A stretch of DNA of 64,000 bases. Source: Doris montereyensis (lineage: Eukaryota; Mollusca; Gastropoda; Nudibranchia; Dorididae). The notes beneath the pieces were generated by a model. That model was not told the DNA's origin. It saw only the letters and a program-made list of their open reading frames with translations, and made no database searches. The stretch is taken from positions 230,001 through 294,000 of the forward strand of contig JAXRKP010000265.1 of NCBI GenBank assembly GCA_037039925.1, given 5' to 3'. Made by a program: the position numbers and the translations under genes. Below are positions 33,571 through 47,995 of this stretch, in pieces (the stretch's first letter is position 1; each line of letters begins with the position of its first letter).

Positions 33571-34861
33571 AATCTCAAGATGGCAATGTGCCTCTATAAC
33601 TGTGATATATTGTCTCAGCATGCTTGAATTATTATGGATGTATGTGTCAGTTGACCAAATCTTTGATGCACAAATGTGCATATATTACTGCTTCCACATT
33701 CGGCTACCTTTCAGCTTGATTGGATTGGTTTGTTGATTCCTCCTTGAAGTTCAGGCATTTAAATGTGTATTCCTGTATTATGCAATTTTCCACTGAGAGA
33801 AATTGTTGGACCTAACTGCTGCTTATCTCAGCTATCACTTGTAGAAAATAAATCTCAAATATCAAAGAAGAAAAAACTATGAAACCTTGTTTTGCCTTTC
33901 ATTCAGTCTTATTCATATTTGTGGGTTGGGAAAATGAATTGAGAATATTTTAAACTTCAAAAATCCAGCAACTTTGTTACCACCCTTAATATCAAAAGCA
34001 CACAATTAATCTCATTCTGACAAGTGATATTTTTGTATTTATATAGTCAGCAAGTCATATCTTACTGTATTTATATGTTACTTGTTTGTCTCATCAAATG
34101 GCCATATTGTCTTATGATTCATAATGAGAATACACTGAAATCAAACCTTATTGTTATGGGTCTTTTATTATTTTCAATTGTTAGTATTTATAGTTTTTAT
34201 GTGCTATTCACTATGAAAACCTGCTTATTTTTGTTAATGCCTGTTTAATGCTTTCAATTGATGATCATCTTTGTGCTATTCACCTTAAATGTGACAAAAT
34301 GTATTGACATAATGTTTATATAAATAACATTGCCTTTACTCAACTCACATTCTTTTCTCTGATTTGCCCTGCTCTGGATTAAATTATTTAATCTTTCCTA
34401 TTACAACAATGCATATTCCAAAGATGAAGAGATCAGCTCTCAGTTTTGTTTTGTTTTATTGACCATCTGTTGACAAATTGAATTGCCGCCATTTTGTATG
34501 TTGTTATGTGCTCGCCAGAGCTAGGTGATCAATCCATTCAGTGTTCCACAGAGTATTATTACTATCCTTTGATTGAATTCTCTCAGTTTCTACATTGCCT
34601 TGTATTATTCCATTTCTAATGTTAAATTGAAGTGGCTTGTATTAAAAGTTGGTTGACACTAGTGTGTTGTATGCCTTTCAGTAGCTACCAGTGTCCGCTA
34701 TATATCTATGCCCAATCCCACCATGACAAATGTAGAAGGTAAATTGAAGCAACTTGAATGACACCTATGGAAGCAAGTGTGAATATGTTCTTTATAAAAT
34801 CATCTTTGTTTCTCCTGCTCTTCTATTTTCTATTCACATGTTGTCATTTGTTTGAACATGT

Positions 34862-34915
34862 CCCCCCCCCCCCACACACACACACACACACACACCACCA
34901 CATACACACACACAT
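34862..34915. repeat. C-run followed by CA microsatellite
   Basis: About 12 C are followed by (CA)n with a few interruptions. Confidence 0.9.
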
Positions 34916-37900
34916 TTTTTAAAGATAAATAGTTTGTATTGATATACTACTAATCTTCCTGTAATCATGATGTGTCAATACTGTCATGTCACATGAAAGT
35001 TTATGATGCGCCCAGCTGATAGGGAGACTTTCCACTGTCGTTTTGGAATACATTGGATGCTGTCTTTAATTGTTTATGTCTGTCTTGTCTCATTGGTTGA
35101 TTTCACAAGCTTGGAGGTTTAATAGAGAAGCAAGGGTCTTTTAAAAAATTTATTGTCATCAATGCTATAGCTTTGGAAAAATGTAATAGGTCACTAGATG
35201 CACTGTCATGTGGAAGTCTGGTTATTCTTATTTTGAATCACTGCGGTGAAGATGAAATTGGAAATAGACATGTCTTTAATTAAATACTTCTTAACTCAGT
35301 TATATTTGGATTTTACCTTTGTCCTTTGCTTTGACATGATGATATTTCTCAAAATACTTGAAAGCCTATACTGGAAGTATAAGAAGACCCTTCAATTGAA
35401 GCGTTATCATCAATCTCTTAGTCCTATCAGAGATAAAGATAATAAGCTCCCTGTTTACACATCGTCAGTGTGCTAACGTCATTTTTGGTGCTTTTGGGAT
35501 AAGTGGACAAAACATTTCCAGGGGATATGAACTACATTGTTTTTAAAATGTGTCAATGATAAATCAGGAATGCCGTAGCACGTTTTATTCTCATTTTCTA
35601 TGATGATAAATCATAGTAAGAGGAGTGTTAAAATGAATCAGCTGACTTGGATCAATATTTTAGCACACTGATGACATGGTGTGCAGGTTGAAGATACTGC
35701 TCATATTTTTAAAGGCTGTGTATTTGGAATTTTCAAGTTTTTACAGATACCATATGCTTCCTGCAAGCAATGGATGTTGGTAAATGTATTGCCCAACAGA
35801 TAAGAATTCTCACTATAATGCCATGTCCCTCTGAAGTCCATATATCCTGTTATTCTTATCAGTAAGTCATCTTCACCTCATTTCCCCAGATGCACCTTAG
35901 ATCTTTTACCTGATATAGACTAGAAAGGCAGCTCTACGGGGAACTTGTCAGGCACTGCACTGAAGGTCTCTGTTCCCAATTTTTCAGGAAAGTTGTAAAT
36001 TGATCATATTTTTCTTTTTCTTTGTGGTAATAGTGTGATGGATTGTGCAAAATTTGCATACAGCTCCAGGATCTCTTTAGTAGAAGATGGCAATTGAGAT
36101 TTGTAAGTTTTAAAACCTAAGACCGTATCCAATCTTAATAACTTTTGCACAGCTACACGAGTCTAATAATGTTTTGTCGAAGCTGAACCCCACACCAAAA
36201 TGCTTTGCCGGTGAGATGAATGAACACTGTACCATGCTCCATTGCTCTTAAAGTGCTTCCAGGGTTAAGTTCACCTTTTCAGTAAGACTAAGAGGTCTAA
36301 AAACTGTTAAATGTGTAGAAAAATACTCTTATTCTCTATTTTTCTGACGCTATTGATTTACAGTACAATTAAATGTATGTACAGATGGGTTTTTTGTTGT
36401 CCCTTTAGTTTCCACCTTTGATATTACTGCTTGAAATTGTGCATTGATAATTGTAAAAGGTATATCATCAAGCCTTAAGGATTTTATTTCATGATGAGTG
36501 CTTTCAAATTCTGCAACACTAGGTTTAAAATTTTATGGAGATGACATGGTTGCTTACCCCAGAGTGAAAATTTTAGGAATGTGGATAAGAATAGTATATT
36601 TGTGCATTTTTATGTGTGCACAAGTTTCCCTTCAGCTTTAAGAGTTTTCCTGGTTCATCTGTTATTGCCATGTGGGTTTTTCATTTAAAGCATTTTTGAA
36701 GATTTTCATTATTTCATATTTGGCATCTTATCATCAGTTACTATATATATATATAGTTGTGTTCATTTTATCTTATGTCACCTTTTTCATGGGTAAATCA
36801 CCTCAAAACAAAGATACTCATTCAGTTCCAGTTACATATCTTTTGACATAGTAAGACATTTCTTATTGCATCAAGTAAATTTCAGCCATGTAACATTTCA
36901 CTTTTACTTATTAAAAAGATAAATGTATTTAAGTATTAAGTGTATAGTACTGACAGCTAAAAAGCCAGATTTAAAATTTATTGGCTTTAATTTGCCAAAA
37001 CAATCAAACCCAAGCTTCATTTACTGTGTAATATTCCCTCTACATATTAATTTTTTAAAACATGAAGTTGAGCTCAAGAACTGATTGGGACAGAATCTTC
37101 TTTCTAGTAAGTCGGTGCTTTTATTGACTTCTGTGCTTAAATTTCATCTGGCAAAATGCTAGAAATTAAATGTATGCTGGATTGTCAGGCAAGATGATCC
37201 AAACTTGCTAGAGATACTACATATCTGCTTTTGTTGTGACATTTCAACCAGGTGCTCAAATTCTTAATATTGGTTGTTGTCCCAAGGTGTCAACTCATGT
37301 GGTCTTATATTTATTATCGTAAGATTATAGAAAGATCTTAATTTTATATTCTTTTGTTGTTTCAAATATTTAATGCAACTTTATGCCATTGTTCTATTTC
37401 TGAGAAATTGTTTCAATGATTCATTGGATGTGTCAAGAGAATATCTTTTGTAGGGCTTTTGAGGAATGCTTTTCTGTTTTTGTTTGTTTTAAGGATAGCT
37501 CTATTATTAGCCTGGACAAAAGTGCAAGGCTTTGTATTGTATTTCAGTCGGAATTTTATTTCTTTGTAGATTAAACTGAGCAATACAAGTGACACATTTA
37601 TGAAGTGTATTTCATTGAAGGTTTAAATGTTGGAATAAAGTTAATACTGATGGCATTTTACAGTGACAGTAGAATGTAATATTGTTTTCCCTCCAATTCC
37701 TGCATTCATTTTGCAATTCATGTGCCTTTAACCAACCACAAATGCCAATCTCATGGAATGAAAAAAAATCTGTAATGAGCCAAAACTCTTTAGTGCAGTA
37801 CTGTTTTCATCCCTACCTGGGTAGTCGTTTCATCCAGTTGGATCTAAAACTTAAATTTTTGATGGCCTGTGCGTATTGTAATTAGTCATAAAATAGAATT

Positions 37901-39349
37901 TTGGAATACATATGAAAGTCTTTTCTTTCACTTTTCTAATCAAAAGACACTTTTTTAAAGCACAATGTATTGTCATATCCAAGCCATAATATCTTTTCCT
38001 TTGGAGAAAAAATTAAATCATACATTTGTATTATTGTTGGACTGTGATGGAACAATTCTTTTATCATCTCAAAAGTACGCATTCCAAAAGGTTCTCTTCA
38101 TTAACCCTTTATTTAATCTTCTGTCTGTCTATCAATTTTTCATTTATTTCTTTGTGATGATAATTATTCAAAAGAATATTTGGCACTAATAGCATTATAT
38201 ACATTGATCTTAGTATTTCTTGTCCTGTGAGCTCTTGGTACTCAATTCTTTTTCTGTATCTCGCTTTTTCTCTCTCAGGCAAATACACGAAGACATTATC
38301 ATTTTTCTAGGCCCTTTTGGTTGGTTTTCATTGCTGCCAACCAGTATGAAAAAGTTGTATTTAATATAGTTAAAAAGTAATGTGTTCTTTTTTGTTGTTG
38401 TTGCTTCAAGTCAGGGTTAACATTTTTTTTTTTAACGAAACCCTAGTTAACACATATTCAAGTGGAATTCGACAAGCGATAATCTGGAAACACCGTTCTG
38501 AGTTAGAAAAATTACCGTCAGACTTCGCCAGAAAGGTTAGTGATCGGCAGATGTTTTTGTTATTTCCCTTAAAGTGGGCCAATGCGAGGGAATTACCAAT
38601 ATTTTCTGGAATATTACAGGCCACTATGTAAGAAAGATGTAGTCTACGTGAGATTTTTTTGTGATTGGGAAAGTTTGTCAGCTATAGTTTGTCAGCTCAG
38701 CAGTACTTTTTCCGTATCTTGGTAAATTTGTATTCTTAGATTGTTCCTATGTCTTTCATTTTGGTATTCTTTTCTTGCTGCCCATTGGTTTAGTTTGGCC
38801 AGTCATTATTAGGCTGTTGGGTTAATCACATCAATAGACAACGACACATCATTCCTTCTCAACTTATGTGTAATTAGTATATTGCATTTCTCTTTATGTC
38901 TAACTTTCTCTATGCCCCATTAGGTTCTCTTAGAAATAGATTTTACATGAGAAAAAACAAGAATAAAACAGCTTCTGAACAAAGTGATTAATGCGTAAGT
39001 CTTCTTAATTCTACCTCCCTTCCTTTGCTCTGTACTGAGCATTTCATTGGTGCATAGTTATGTTATTTGACCATTCGCAAATGATTTCATTTTAATGTCA
39101 AAAGCGCAGAGCAAAAAGATCTGGTTATGTGAGTGATATTTGAGAAAATCTGCCCCCTACCCCCTGTTGCCATGAGGTAGCTTGTCAACCCAAAGCTGCT
39201 GGTATCTCATATTGTCTTTGTATAACATGTCGGCATATGATGCCACTCAAAATACGTAATGATTCATGTTCAACGACGTTATCAATGTTTGTCACATATG
39301 AAATTACACTTAATATAATTTTGTCAGCCATATTTTATATAATGAATAA

Positions 39350-39515
39350 TAATAATAATAAAAAAAAATAAAAAAAATCCAGGGCTGGAGGAGGAAGGGA
39401 ATTGTATAAATACTTTCCCTCTCAAAAAAAAAGAAAAAAACTTTAAAAAAGAAAAAGAAAAAAATAACATACCCAAAAAAAACAAAACAAAAAAAACAAA
39501 AAAACAAAACCCTCC
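39350..39515. repeat. A-rich low-complexity tract
   Basis: AAT repeats run into A-rich sequence with scattered C and G. It is non-coding. Confidence 0.8.
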
Positions 39516-42500
39516 TCTATCCCTGAAACAAAATTTTAAATAGTGATTATGACTTTGGCAGCCTGATATGATATTTATATGTATTTATTTACTTTAAATT
39601 GTTTCTTGAAGTCACTTGCAACTTTCGTCACAATAAACTGTTTTCTGACAATTACTTGTAAATTATTACATGTGGCAATGCCATATTTAGGCTGGCTAGC
39701 CACTTCACATCGCATCCAAGATAACAGGGAGGGAATTTTCTATATTGTATTAATTTATTATTGACCCACTGCATTTTTTTATGTTTGAATGATACATATG
39801 AATATATATATATATATATGAATTATATGATATGCTTACTTCTTCACTTGTTTGTGATGCTTTAAAGATTTTTATGGTATTTGCTACTCTTCACAATCAT
39901 TTCATAGGAATGTACCACCATGGGCATCAAAATCTGAAACAAGTATATACACATTTACATATATATATATGTTTATATATATATAAATCTGTTATATCAA
40001 GAATTAAAGTAACTGTTTTTGTCAGTTGAATAATCTTTTCTTGTCATTTCTAATACATGTATTGTTGCACCTCATTCCTATAAGGATGTTATGATAATTG
40101 AAGACAAATTGTGGCTTATCATAATGTGTGTTGGTTTTGAGTGTCAGAGGAGACAATCACTTGTTCCACAAGCCTTTCTCACCCCTCTTCATGTGGACTT
40201 GCTTTGGTCACATCATGAATTTTCTCTGATTTCTCCCATTCATCAATGTCAGCCCCCCCATAAGCACAGTGGATTTTGCATGTGAGATAAGACATGGATT
40301 AGCTAAAGCAATAGGTGGTCATGCCACTCCACAAAATTTGCATTTAATGTTTCAAATTGTATGTCTGATACTGAAGATTTCATGACTTGTTACTTCAGAA
40401 AACAGGAAAAAGTTAACTATGCTTTTATTCTTTCTTTATTTTTTTGTAAATGGGTTATGCAATAAACCAGATCCGCCAATCTTTCAACTTGCCCCAACTG
40501 TACTCAGCTATTGCCAGTTTCTATTCTTCATTGAGAACACTAGTCCAAGCATGGAAAGCTTAGATCATCGTATCTGTCATTTATTGTCCAATGTGCCCAT
40601 GTCTGTTTCTCTTTTTCCCTTTCTCTTTCCTTTTCTTTATAGGATAAATAAACGTACATCTTTCTTATAGATCTAGTAGAACAAGAATGGCTCATACTGA
40701 TGTTTTCTTTCAGTATTTCATCAGTGTCTTTAGCCACCTTGCCATCCTCATCAATCATGTCATGTGGCCTCCTGTGCCTTTTATAGGACATAACCACAAC
40801 AGGAAGACCGAACAATGGATGCCACAAACTAAAAACATACTTCTAGTTTTGATATAGTGGCTGATTGAAACTTACACAATTGGTATAAGGCAGGCTCCGT
40901 GTTTGTTAAAAACAATTTTTTAAGATCTTTTGGGTTTTTTTTTTAAACAGGAGACATGTAGATATGCTTTATTACACTCAAGACAATTCAAACTTACATA
41001 GTTTGTAATCATTTTCATTTTCCTCTTTAGTGACTGCCACCACTGTTGCATAGTCAGCTTGAATCATCAATGTAGTGTTGTTTCATTGGCATTGTCTCAC
41101 ATTGTCTGTTTTAATGTTTTACATTTCTGTTTTATCTTTAATCTTTATCCTTCCAAATGAGAAATCTGGCTCAAGTCCTTTGCATTATGTTAATCACTTA
41201 AAGATTGTGTAATTTTACTCTCTGTACATAATGTTAAACCATTCATTTGATATCTTCTTTTTATATTCTTTAAAAGAAAGAAAAAGAGATAGACAAAATG
41301 AAATGCATTGTTATCAGTCAAATTGATATTTGACAGAACCTGTCTAGTTTAATGTAGCTGTTCTGACTGTTGATCCTGAAAATTTTCTATTATATGCATA
41401 TATGAAAAAATAGTTGTGATGCCTTTTATCATTTCATATGCCTGGAAATGAATAAAGCTGTCTACTCTCTACAGTGGAATAATTACAGTTGTAGGTATGA
41501 CAAAATTATTTTGCTTTGGTATTTCACAAATGTGACTTAATCCCAAAGAGATCTCTTACAAAGATTGAACACCCAGTATTGAAATACAGAGATTTTTTTC
41601 AAGATTAAAAAAATTTCCCAAATTTGGTAACATATTGAAATACATATCTCAATGGATTCAAATAGATGACACTAATTTACCAGTCTTTATGCCCCTTGTA
41701 GCAAAATATATTTGAATCATAAAAAGCCACAGATTGTTTTATTACTATGTCATGCTCGGCACATTTTTAGATGGGTATAGTAAAGTTTATACTGCATTTG
41801 GTCAGTATCATTTGAATGATCTCAATGTATTGTTTGAACTAATATTGTTTTGAGTATTTTCTTTACTCAACATCTTCAATGAATTTTGTGTTCAGCTGTG
41901 TCACTTAGATAGCGAGAATGAGATATTAATATTAATTTCCTTCTATTTATGTCTCTGAGGTATGTTGTAATATTTCTTGTTCATTGTGATAGGAATGAAG
42001 AGATGGGAGGGATTGAGGAATGATACCTGTTGTAAAGGGCGTTGAAAGGCTAAATCTACTCCATGCACATAAAGTCAGTCACCCGAAGACAGATCAATCT
42101 CACTAGTCAGACATTAATAGATATCTATTGTTAAAGCTGTAAAATGTTGCTTTGTCTTCTTGATTAACATGTTCTGACCCTTTTACCATATAATAATGTT
42201 TTTACACATTTCAGTTTTTGAAAATGTTGAATCCTGATGGAATTCTGTATTAACGGTCATTTACATAATGTTAGTGCCCCATTTATTTTCTGTTTATTTT
42301 TGTAAAGTTGTTTTGAGTAGGTATAAGTCGGGTAAGTAAATGGTGATTAGTTTATGTCCTTGCCTCTCCATGGAACAAGACACTGAAAAATCCACTCATT
42401 AAACTAGTCAGAAGGCATAAAGATAATATAGTGTTGAAATGGATTTTTGAATAACCAGTTTTCGCTTAGGTGACTGTTTTAGCTGTATCTTCCCTCAAGT

Positions 42501-45105
42501 ACTGCTCTTTATTTCAGGATGTGAAAGTACAATTCAAGTATTACTGTTTCAGCATAACATGATGGGAAGGGTTGGCGGGGTGAGGGATGGATATAGATAG
42601 CTCTCTCTTTGTATCTCAGTATGTGTTAGATAGTTTCAAATTGTGATGAAAAAGACATTTTGCATTCCGATCAAGATTCATCCGAGTATCACAAACCCCA
42701 ATTTAATTGTTTCTATTGTCTCATTTTAAGAGATCGAAGTCCCCATTAAGCATTGATAATTTAAAGTGAAACTAATATATCACTCATGTAGCCTTTGGAA
42801 TTAAAACATTTCCGCAAGAAGGACGCTTGTAACATTGTATATGCAAGCTGCCTTGTTCCACCTGAAATTTGCTATTCAAACAGGATTATCCCACCAAAAG
42901 ATATGAACATTAAGGAAAATGAATAGCACTTGTTGATTCTTTGAGGATGGAAACAAAAATTTCTTGTGCTGATAACTGATAGACAGTTTTTGTGTGTACG
43001 AATCTCAAGACATTGTCCATTGTTGTTCATTCCATTAGTTTGAAATGTGATCATAATATTCTTTTAGAGTTAGAGTAAAGCTGGATTCCCTTATCTCATC
43101 TGTCATGGTTTTTGTAGAAACGTTTGCTTTCCAAACACCAAATTGTTGTTCATCTTATTTGATTAACACTAGAATTCACGAGAAGTAGTGAAAATTTTAG
43201 ACAAATCTTTCTGCTTCATATATTGTGGCTACAAAAAATGGACCAGTGCTTCCTCTCGTAATCCAGACAGTTTGTTGTGAGTTGTGAAAAGAATGTAGTT
43301 TTTACTTTTCTGAATTGAGACTTGATTTGATTTATACATGAAATGTAACCTGAAACATTCCCTTTACCTGTGAAAATATGGGGATTGTATAACTTAAGTT
43401 ATATGATACTCATGTCTGATGTGCTCATAGTTCTCTTTTTTTGTGCAATATTTTGACCATCCGCCAATTTTTGAGTCAGTCCCTACAGTCCTTTGATAAC
43501 CAACCTGTAACTTGCTGTAAAAAAATAACCAAATTTAGCATACTCTAGCACAAAGGAAATTTCAGGCATTTGTTGTACGTACCTCACCCCCACTCACCCC
43601 ATTCTTTATATAATTTTTTTATTTTGAGCGGTTGAACAAGAAGTGATGCACATCAATAACATTCAATGCTTTGTATTTGGATTGGTTGATAGACTACATA
43701 TCAAATGGCTTTAACGGTTATAATTTCCCGTAGTCCATTATGTCATGGGATCTTAATGTAAATTTAACTACTAATAATTGCATGACTTCTTGCTCTAAAT
43801 CCTTCAGAATAATTAATTCGAGTAACCACAAGGTTTTGTTTACAGACAATTGTCAATGTGTGATCATAAACGTTTCTTCATGTCAACTGAAAATCCGTAA
43901 CTAACCAGTATTATAATCGAAACATAGCGCTTTTGTCAAAATCAAACTTACTGTTGCTTTTGTGGCAAATTCCTTTATGTATCTTAGCAAACCCTCCGAA
44001 AAGTCAACAAAATGTCTTATGATGATATTAAGGTCTTTCTCGGGTCTTATCCTGATCTCATGCTCCTGTATTTTTTGTTTTACTTATTTAAAGTCATCCA
44101 CACCACTTTTCTAATCACCTTGAAGTGCCACAAATAACGTCATATTCCCCATATCACAACAAACAACAAATATGATATTGAACGAATCTGTTATATGCTG
44201 ATAATAAATATTTTAGTACCCACCTTGACAAGACAAAATTTAAAATATACAAGAAAGAAGAAGGAAGTATACATACATTATAAAATATTACAGAGTTAGG
44301 GGTACCTCTGTTAATGGAGAATGACAAAAAAATCAACAAAGAGTTTCTCAAATCAGCCAATTAAGCATGGGCAGGAGAACTGAATGGTATATGGAATGCA
44401 ATGTTATGTATTGTAATAAATCCTGTTCTTTGTTGCTCTACTCAATCTTGTCAATATGTTTGTATGTCTGCAATATTATTATTATCACATTGTGAAAATC
44501 AATAGTCTATATGAATTTATACATCATTGTTGCTTTTCTTTGTATAGTTACTCACAAATCATGATTTGACCGTTGTTTCCCTGCTGTTTCACTTAATAAT
44601 GATTATTTTCAACAGCATGAACCCATTCAAGAATTTCTCTTCTGTGTGAGGGTTGTAAACTGACGCAACTTATAGTCTGTACATGTTGTGTTTCTTTAAA
44701 AAAAGATTTGCATTCTTCTTAGGTAAAGACAACGTAAAAACCCCAAACAAAATAGGAAAATAACTCCTAATTAATTTCTTTCCTACTTTCCTTACCATCT
44801 GACATATATTCAAAATAGCAATATTATTCACATCGGCCAGCATTTAATTATTAGGTATATTTTCTCTTTCTTGTGTGTTTTATGAAGAATAACTTGGTGG
44901 CACAAATACAAGTATATTTGTAAGTCAATTTAAAGCATGAGTAGTCAAAGGTATTCTAACCGTAAGAGAAAAATTTACTCTACTCATTATAGTCAACAAC
45001 CCCCACCACCAAATGAAAATTAATTTCAAACAGCGACAACCGCACCACAAAGGAGAACGAAAGAAGAGAGTAAATGTTAATAAAATTACCCTTAGTAAAA
45101 TGGTG

Positions 45106-45127
45106 GGGGGGGGGGGGGGGGGGGGGG
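45106..45127. repeat. G homopolymer of 22 bases
   Basis: This uninterrupted G run could form a G-quadruplex in the transcript. Run length is unreliable in most sequencing. Confidence 0.9.
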
Positions 45128-47229
45128 AGGTGTCAGTTGGGTCAGTCTCTTATGAATTGAAACCAGTAATAATATCTTGAAATCATGTTTTCTTGCCCAT
45201 GACTATTTAAAAAGAATGTATAAGAGAGAAGGATTCTAACCTATTTTTTCTTGTAGTTTACTTAATGGTTTGATTTTAGGTCTCTCTCTAAACTCCTTAG
45301 AGAAGTTTTGCCCCTCACTTGTGCAGAGAGTCACCCCTGGGTTTCAGGATCAAACTTGTCTTCCTATTATTAAGTAAACCTGCCTTGAGTACCATGAATG
45401 CTCCCTCTTGCTAGTCTTGATTTCTGTGTTCGGGATTTCTTGATGAGACTTCTTTTAAAGTTGCAAACCCTTCACAATAACATTGTTGAACCCTTTGCCA
45501 ATAGCAATGAAGTTCTGTACATCACTATTCACCCTTAAAAGGCCTGATGCTGTGATTTTCTTATGATTCAACGACAATTTATGACTATGTAACTATCTAT
45601 GACCATGATATCTGCAACTGCAAGTTCAGTGGCAATGTAAGTTTTTGCATAATCTTTCCTTTTAGGTAAAATAATTTATTTAATGTTTTAAGATACAACA
45701 ATGAAGAAACTGCCTTGCTCATTTTGCCATGTTCACATGAGAAGAAATGTTTGTTAAATCTGAAAGCCATGGATTTCATGAAATGAAACAAAGCCTGTCC
45801 AATCATATTCTTAGAATGAAATGGCAAAGTCACTTATGTGCAATGTGTCAGCATTATCGCTTAATCTTGCTGTAAGATTTTAGAATTATTTTCAAGTCAT
45901 GGCTTGATGCTGACAAAAAAGAAAATTAAAAATTAAAAAACCCCAAAAAACAACAAAATAATCATGAATATACTGTATGGACACCCTGTTCCTAAAAAAA
46001 TTTCTTGCCTCGTTTTCTGTTTTATTGCTCCAAATGCTTTTTGTCTTTGTGCCTTTTGACATGTCTAATTTTGTTTGTAACCAAAAATTCAATAGGAGAT
46101 GAAAGGCTGTAATTTGTAACCTTATGCAATGCTCACATTAGAACCCCATCTGTCCTCGTAAGTGACCTGCTTTGTGTGATTGCCTTGTCAGGATGGGCAT
46201 AGGCTTGTGAAAAGCAAATTTTCATTCCATTGATCCCCCCCTCCCCTCCCTACCACCCCTCCCCACCTCCCCGTCACAAAAAGATTCCTGTGATTGATAA
46301 GTACATGTCTTGTTTTCTATTTTAATGTTTTGGGTCTTTTATTTTCTCTCAAATGTTACATGATTAAAAAAGAAATTCTTTCCTCTCCTAGTTGCATGTG
46401 AAGTTTTCAATTTGTTTGGCGGATGGTTGTCCACAATGTCTCATCTCCAAATTGAAAACGTCAGGGTTCGTTGCATAATGCTAATCAATACATTAGCGGC
46501 TCTGTGAAATTTTGACTTTATACATGTTTCTTTGTACATTAAGATTTAATGTAAGATGTTTCCATTCAACATTTATTATTATATTATTATTATATTTGTT
46601 GTTGTTGTGACATTGATTTACGTGCATTAATTTTTAACGGTGTGAAATGCTGCTCTGTTTTTCTATGCTCCAGAAAAGATATTGTTTAATAAATATCTTT
46701 TCATCTCTGAACACTTTGTAATGACAGTTTGTCAAAGCATTCTCTTATTTTATTTACTTATTCTTCGTTTTCAAGTCAGCTTTGAAAATCCTCAGATTGA
46801 ACTCGTAAACTTTTGCTCAGTTAATTTCTTGTATAAATTTTTGTCTCTCTCTTCCTTGTTTGGGATTTCTTTTTAAAAATGTATTGAAACTGCCTCATTT
46901 TCTTTGTTTCAGACTTAGAATTTCCAGTCATGACTGAAAATGAATACTTTAAATACTTATTTTGTCTTTGTATATTGATTACTGTGAGTGTTGATTAACT
47001 TAATGAGATCACCTATCTGCCAAAGCACTTCTTCTTGCTTGGAGTGCGGCAACATGCGTTTCATAACGTCTTGCCACTGTGTTAGATTATATGTTAACTG
47101 ACCTTTTATTTTGTGTTTTCACCTCTTCCGGCTCCAGTCCACCTTCAAGCAAAACAAGATTTATAACATGACAATTAACAATGATGATGACGATGTATAT
47201 TGTGCTCGTAGCTTGCTTTGAATATTCCA

Positions 47230-47235
47230 AATAAA
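47230..47235 (+). terminator. AATAAA polyadenylation signal, probable distal end of TNRC6
   Basis: CCAAATAAAGTC is followed within about 30-60 bp by T/G-rich sequence (TGTTTTGTGG, TTGTTGTTTTATT), a good cleavage and polyadenylation arrangement. Recognisable transposon sequence begins just after it. Confidence 0.45.
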
Positions 47236-47334
47236 GTCTTTATTCATTTAGAAATCATGTTTTGTGGATTCTTGCATTGTTGTTTTATTAACCTTTTTGC
47301 CCTCGCTTCGCCCGCTAGCTCCCACAACGGATAA

Positions 47335-47995
47335 GGGTAGACCCACACCGGCGTCGGGCCCGACGGTCAGACCGGACATATTTCCGTGGGAAAAAAATGC
47401 AACCCGGCTCATTAGTAGTGTCAGGTAACAAAAAACGACGATCCACCCACACCGAAACCCGACGTCCCGGAGCCGACTTTTAGGAAGAACGTGTTCATTC
47501 CACGCCGTCCGTCGGGCGAAATGGGAGACAATTTTATAGGTTTTCCTATACAAATTATTTCCTTTTCCCGCCACATGTCTATTAATAGCATTTTGCAATC
47601 TCAAGCGGTGGACTGGAGGATGCATTTCTCAGAACTTGGTCGGTTGACAATGGATGACGAAGCATTGATTCTTTGCGTACAGCATCGATCGTCTATTTAC
47701 AACAAGAAAGACCCGCTTCATCACAACAGAGGATATAGGTGGTGAAACTCACCAAGAGATTTCCGCTTTTGTTGTATGGGATGGACCCAAAATCGTTTTG
47801 ATGAGCTATTGTGACTTCGTATCTTTCTTCTTAGCCACAGTAACAACAACAATTTTCTTCTGCTACACGCCATTTTCTACAAATGCCTGTGTTGTCTGAC
47901 CGTCGGGTTCCGCTGGCGGTATGGGTGGCACAGCCGGCAAAAAAAACGTCGGGTCGGGTCTGACCGTCGGGCCCGACGCCGGTGTGGTTCTAGCC
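47335..47995. mobile_element. PIF/Harbinger MITE with TAA target duplication
   Basis: The left end is GGGTAGACCCACACCGGCG. The reverse complement of the right end is GGCTAGAACCACACCGGCG. The inverted match continues perfectly through CGGGCCCGACGGTCAGACC. TAA lies immediately outside both ends (47332-47334 and 47996-47998), the three-base TWA duplication of Harbinger elements. Inside, 47649-47745 encodes DDEALILCVQHRSSIYNKKD then HHNRGYRW and a stop. It resembles the start of a MADF/Myb-like DNA-binding protein, the usual second Harbinger protein. It is an internal-deletion derivative. Confidence 0.88.

Larger units (their letters stand above)
32397..47250 (+). other. Probable very long TNRC6 3' UTR
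   Basis: About 14.8 kb follows the stop with no gene on either strand. It has almost none of the TCTAGATC motifs and no recognised transposon, unlike both flanks. AATAAA signals occur throughout, for example near 33848, 37633, 41449 and 44415, ending with one at 47230. Pumilio-type TGTACATA (about 41225) and a let-7 seed match CTACCTC (39011) occur, but each could be chance. Long 3' UTRs are known for vertebrate TNRC6 genes. A non-transcribed intergenic stretch cannot be excluded from sequence alone. Confidence 0.5.

Noticed and set aside
33356..33681. Phe/Tyr-rich minus-strand frames that look hydrophobic
   Set aside because: They are antisense of A-rich tracts in the candidate 3' UTR. The pattern is repeated at 39310-39507.
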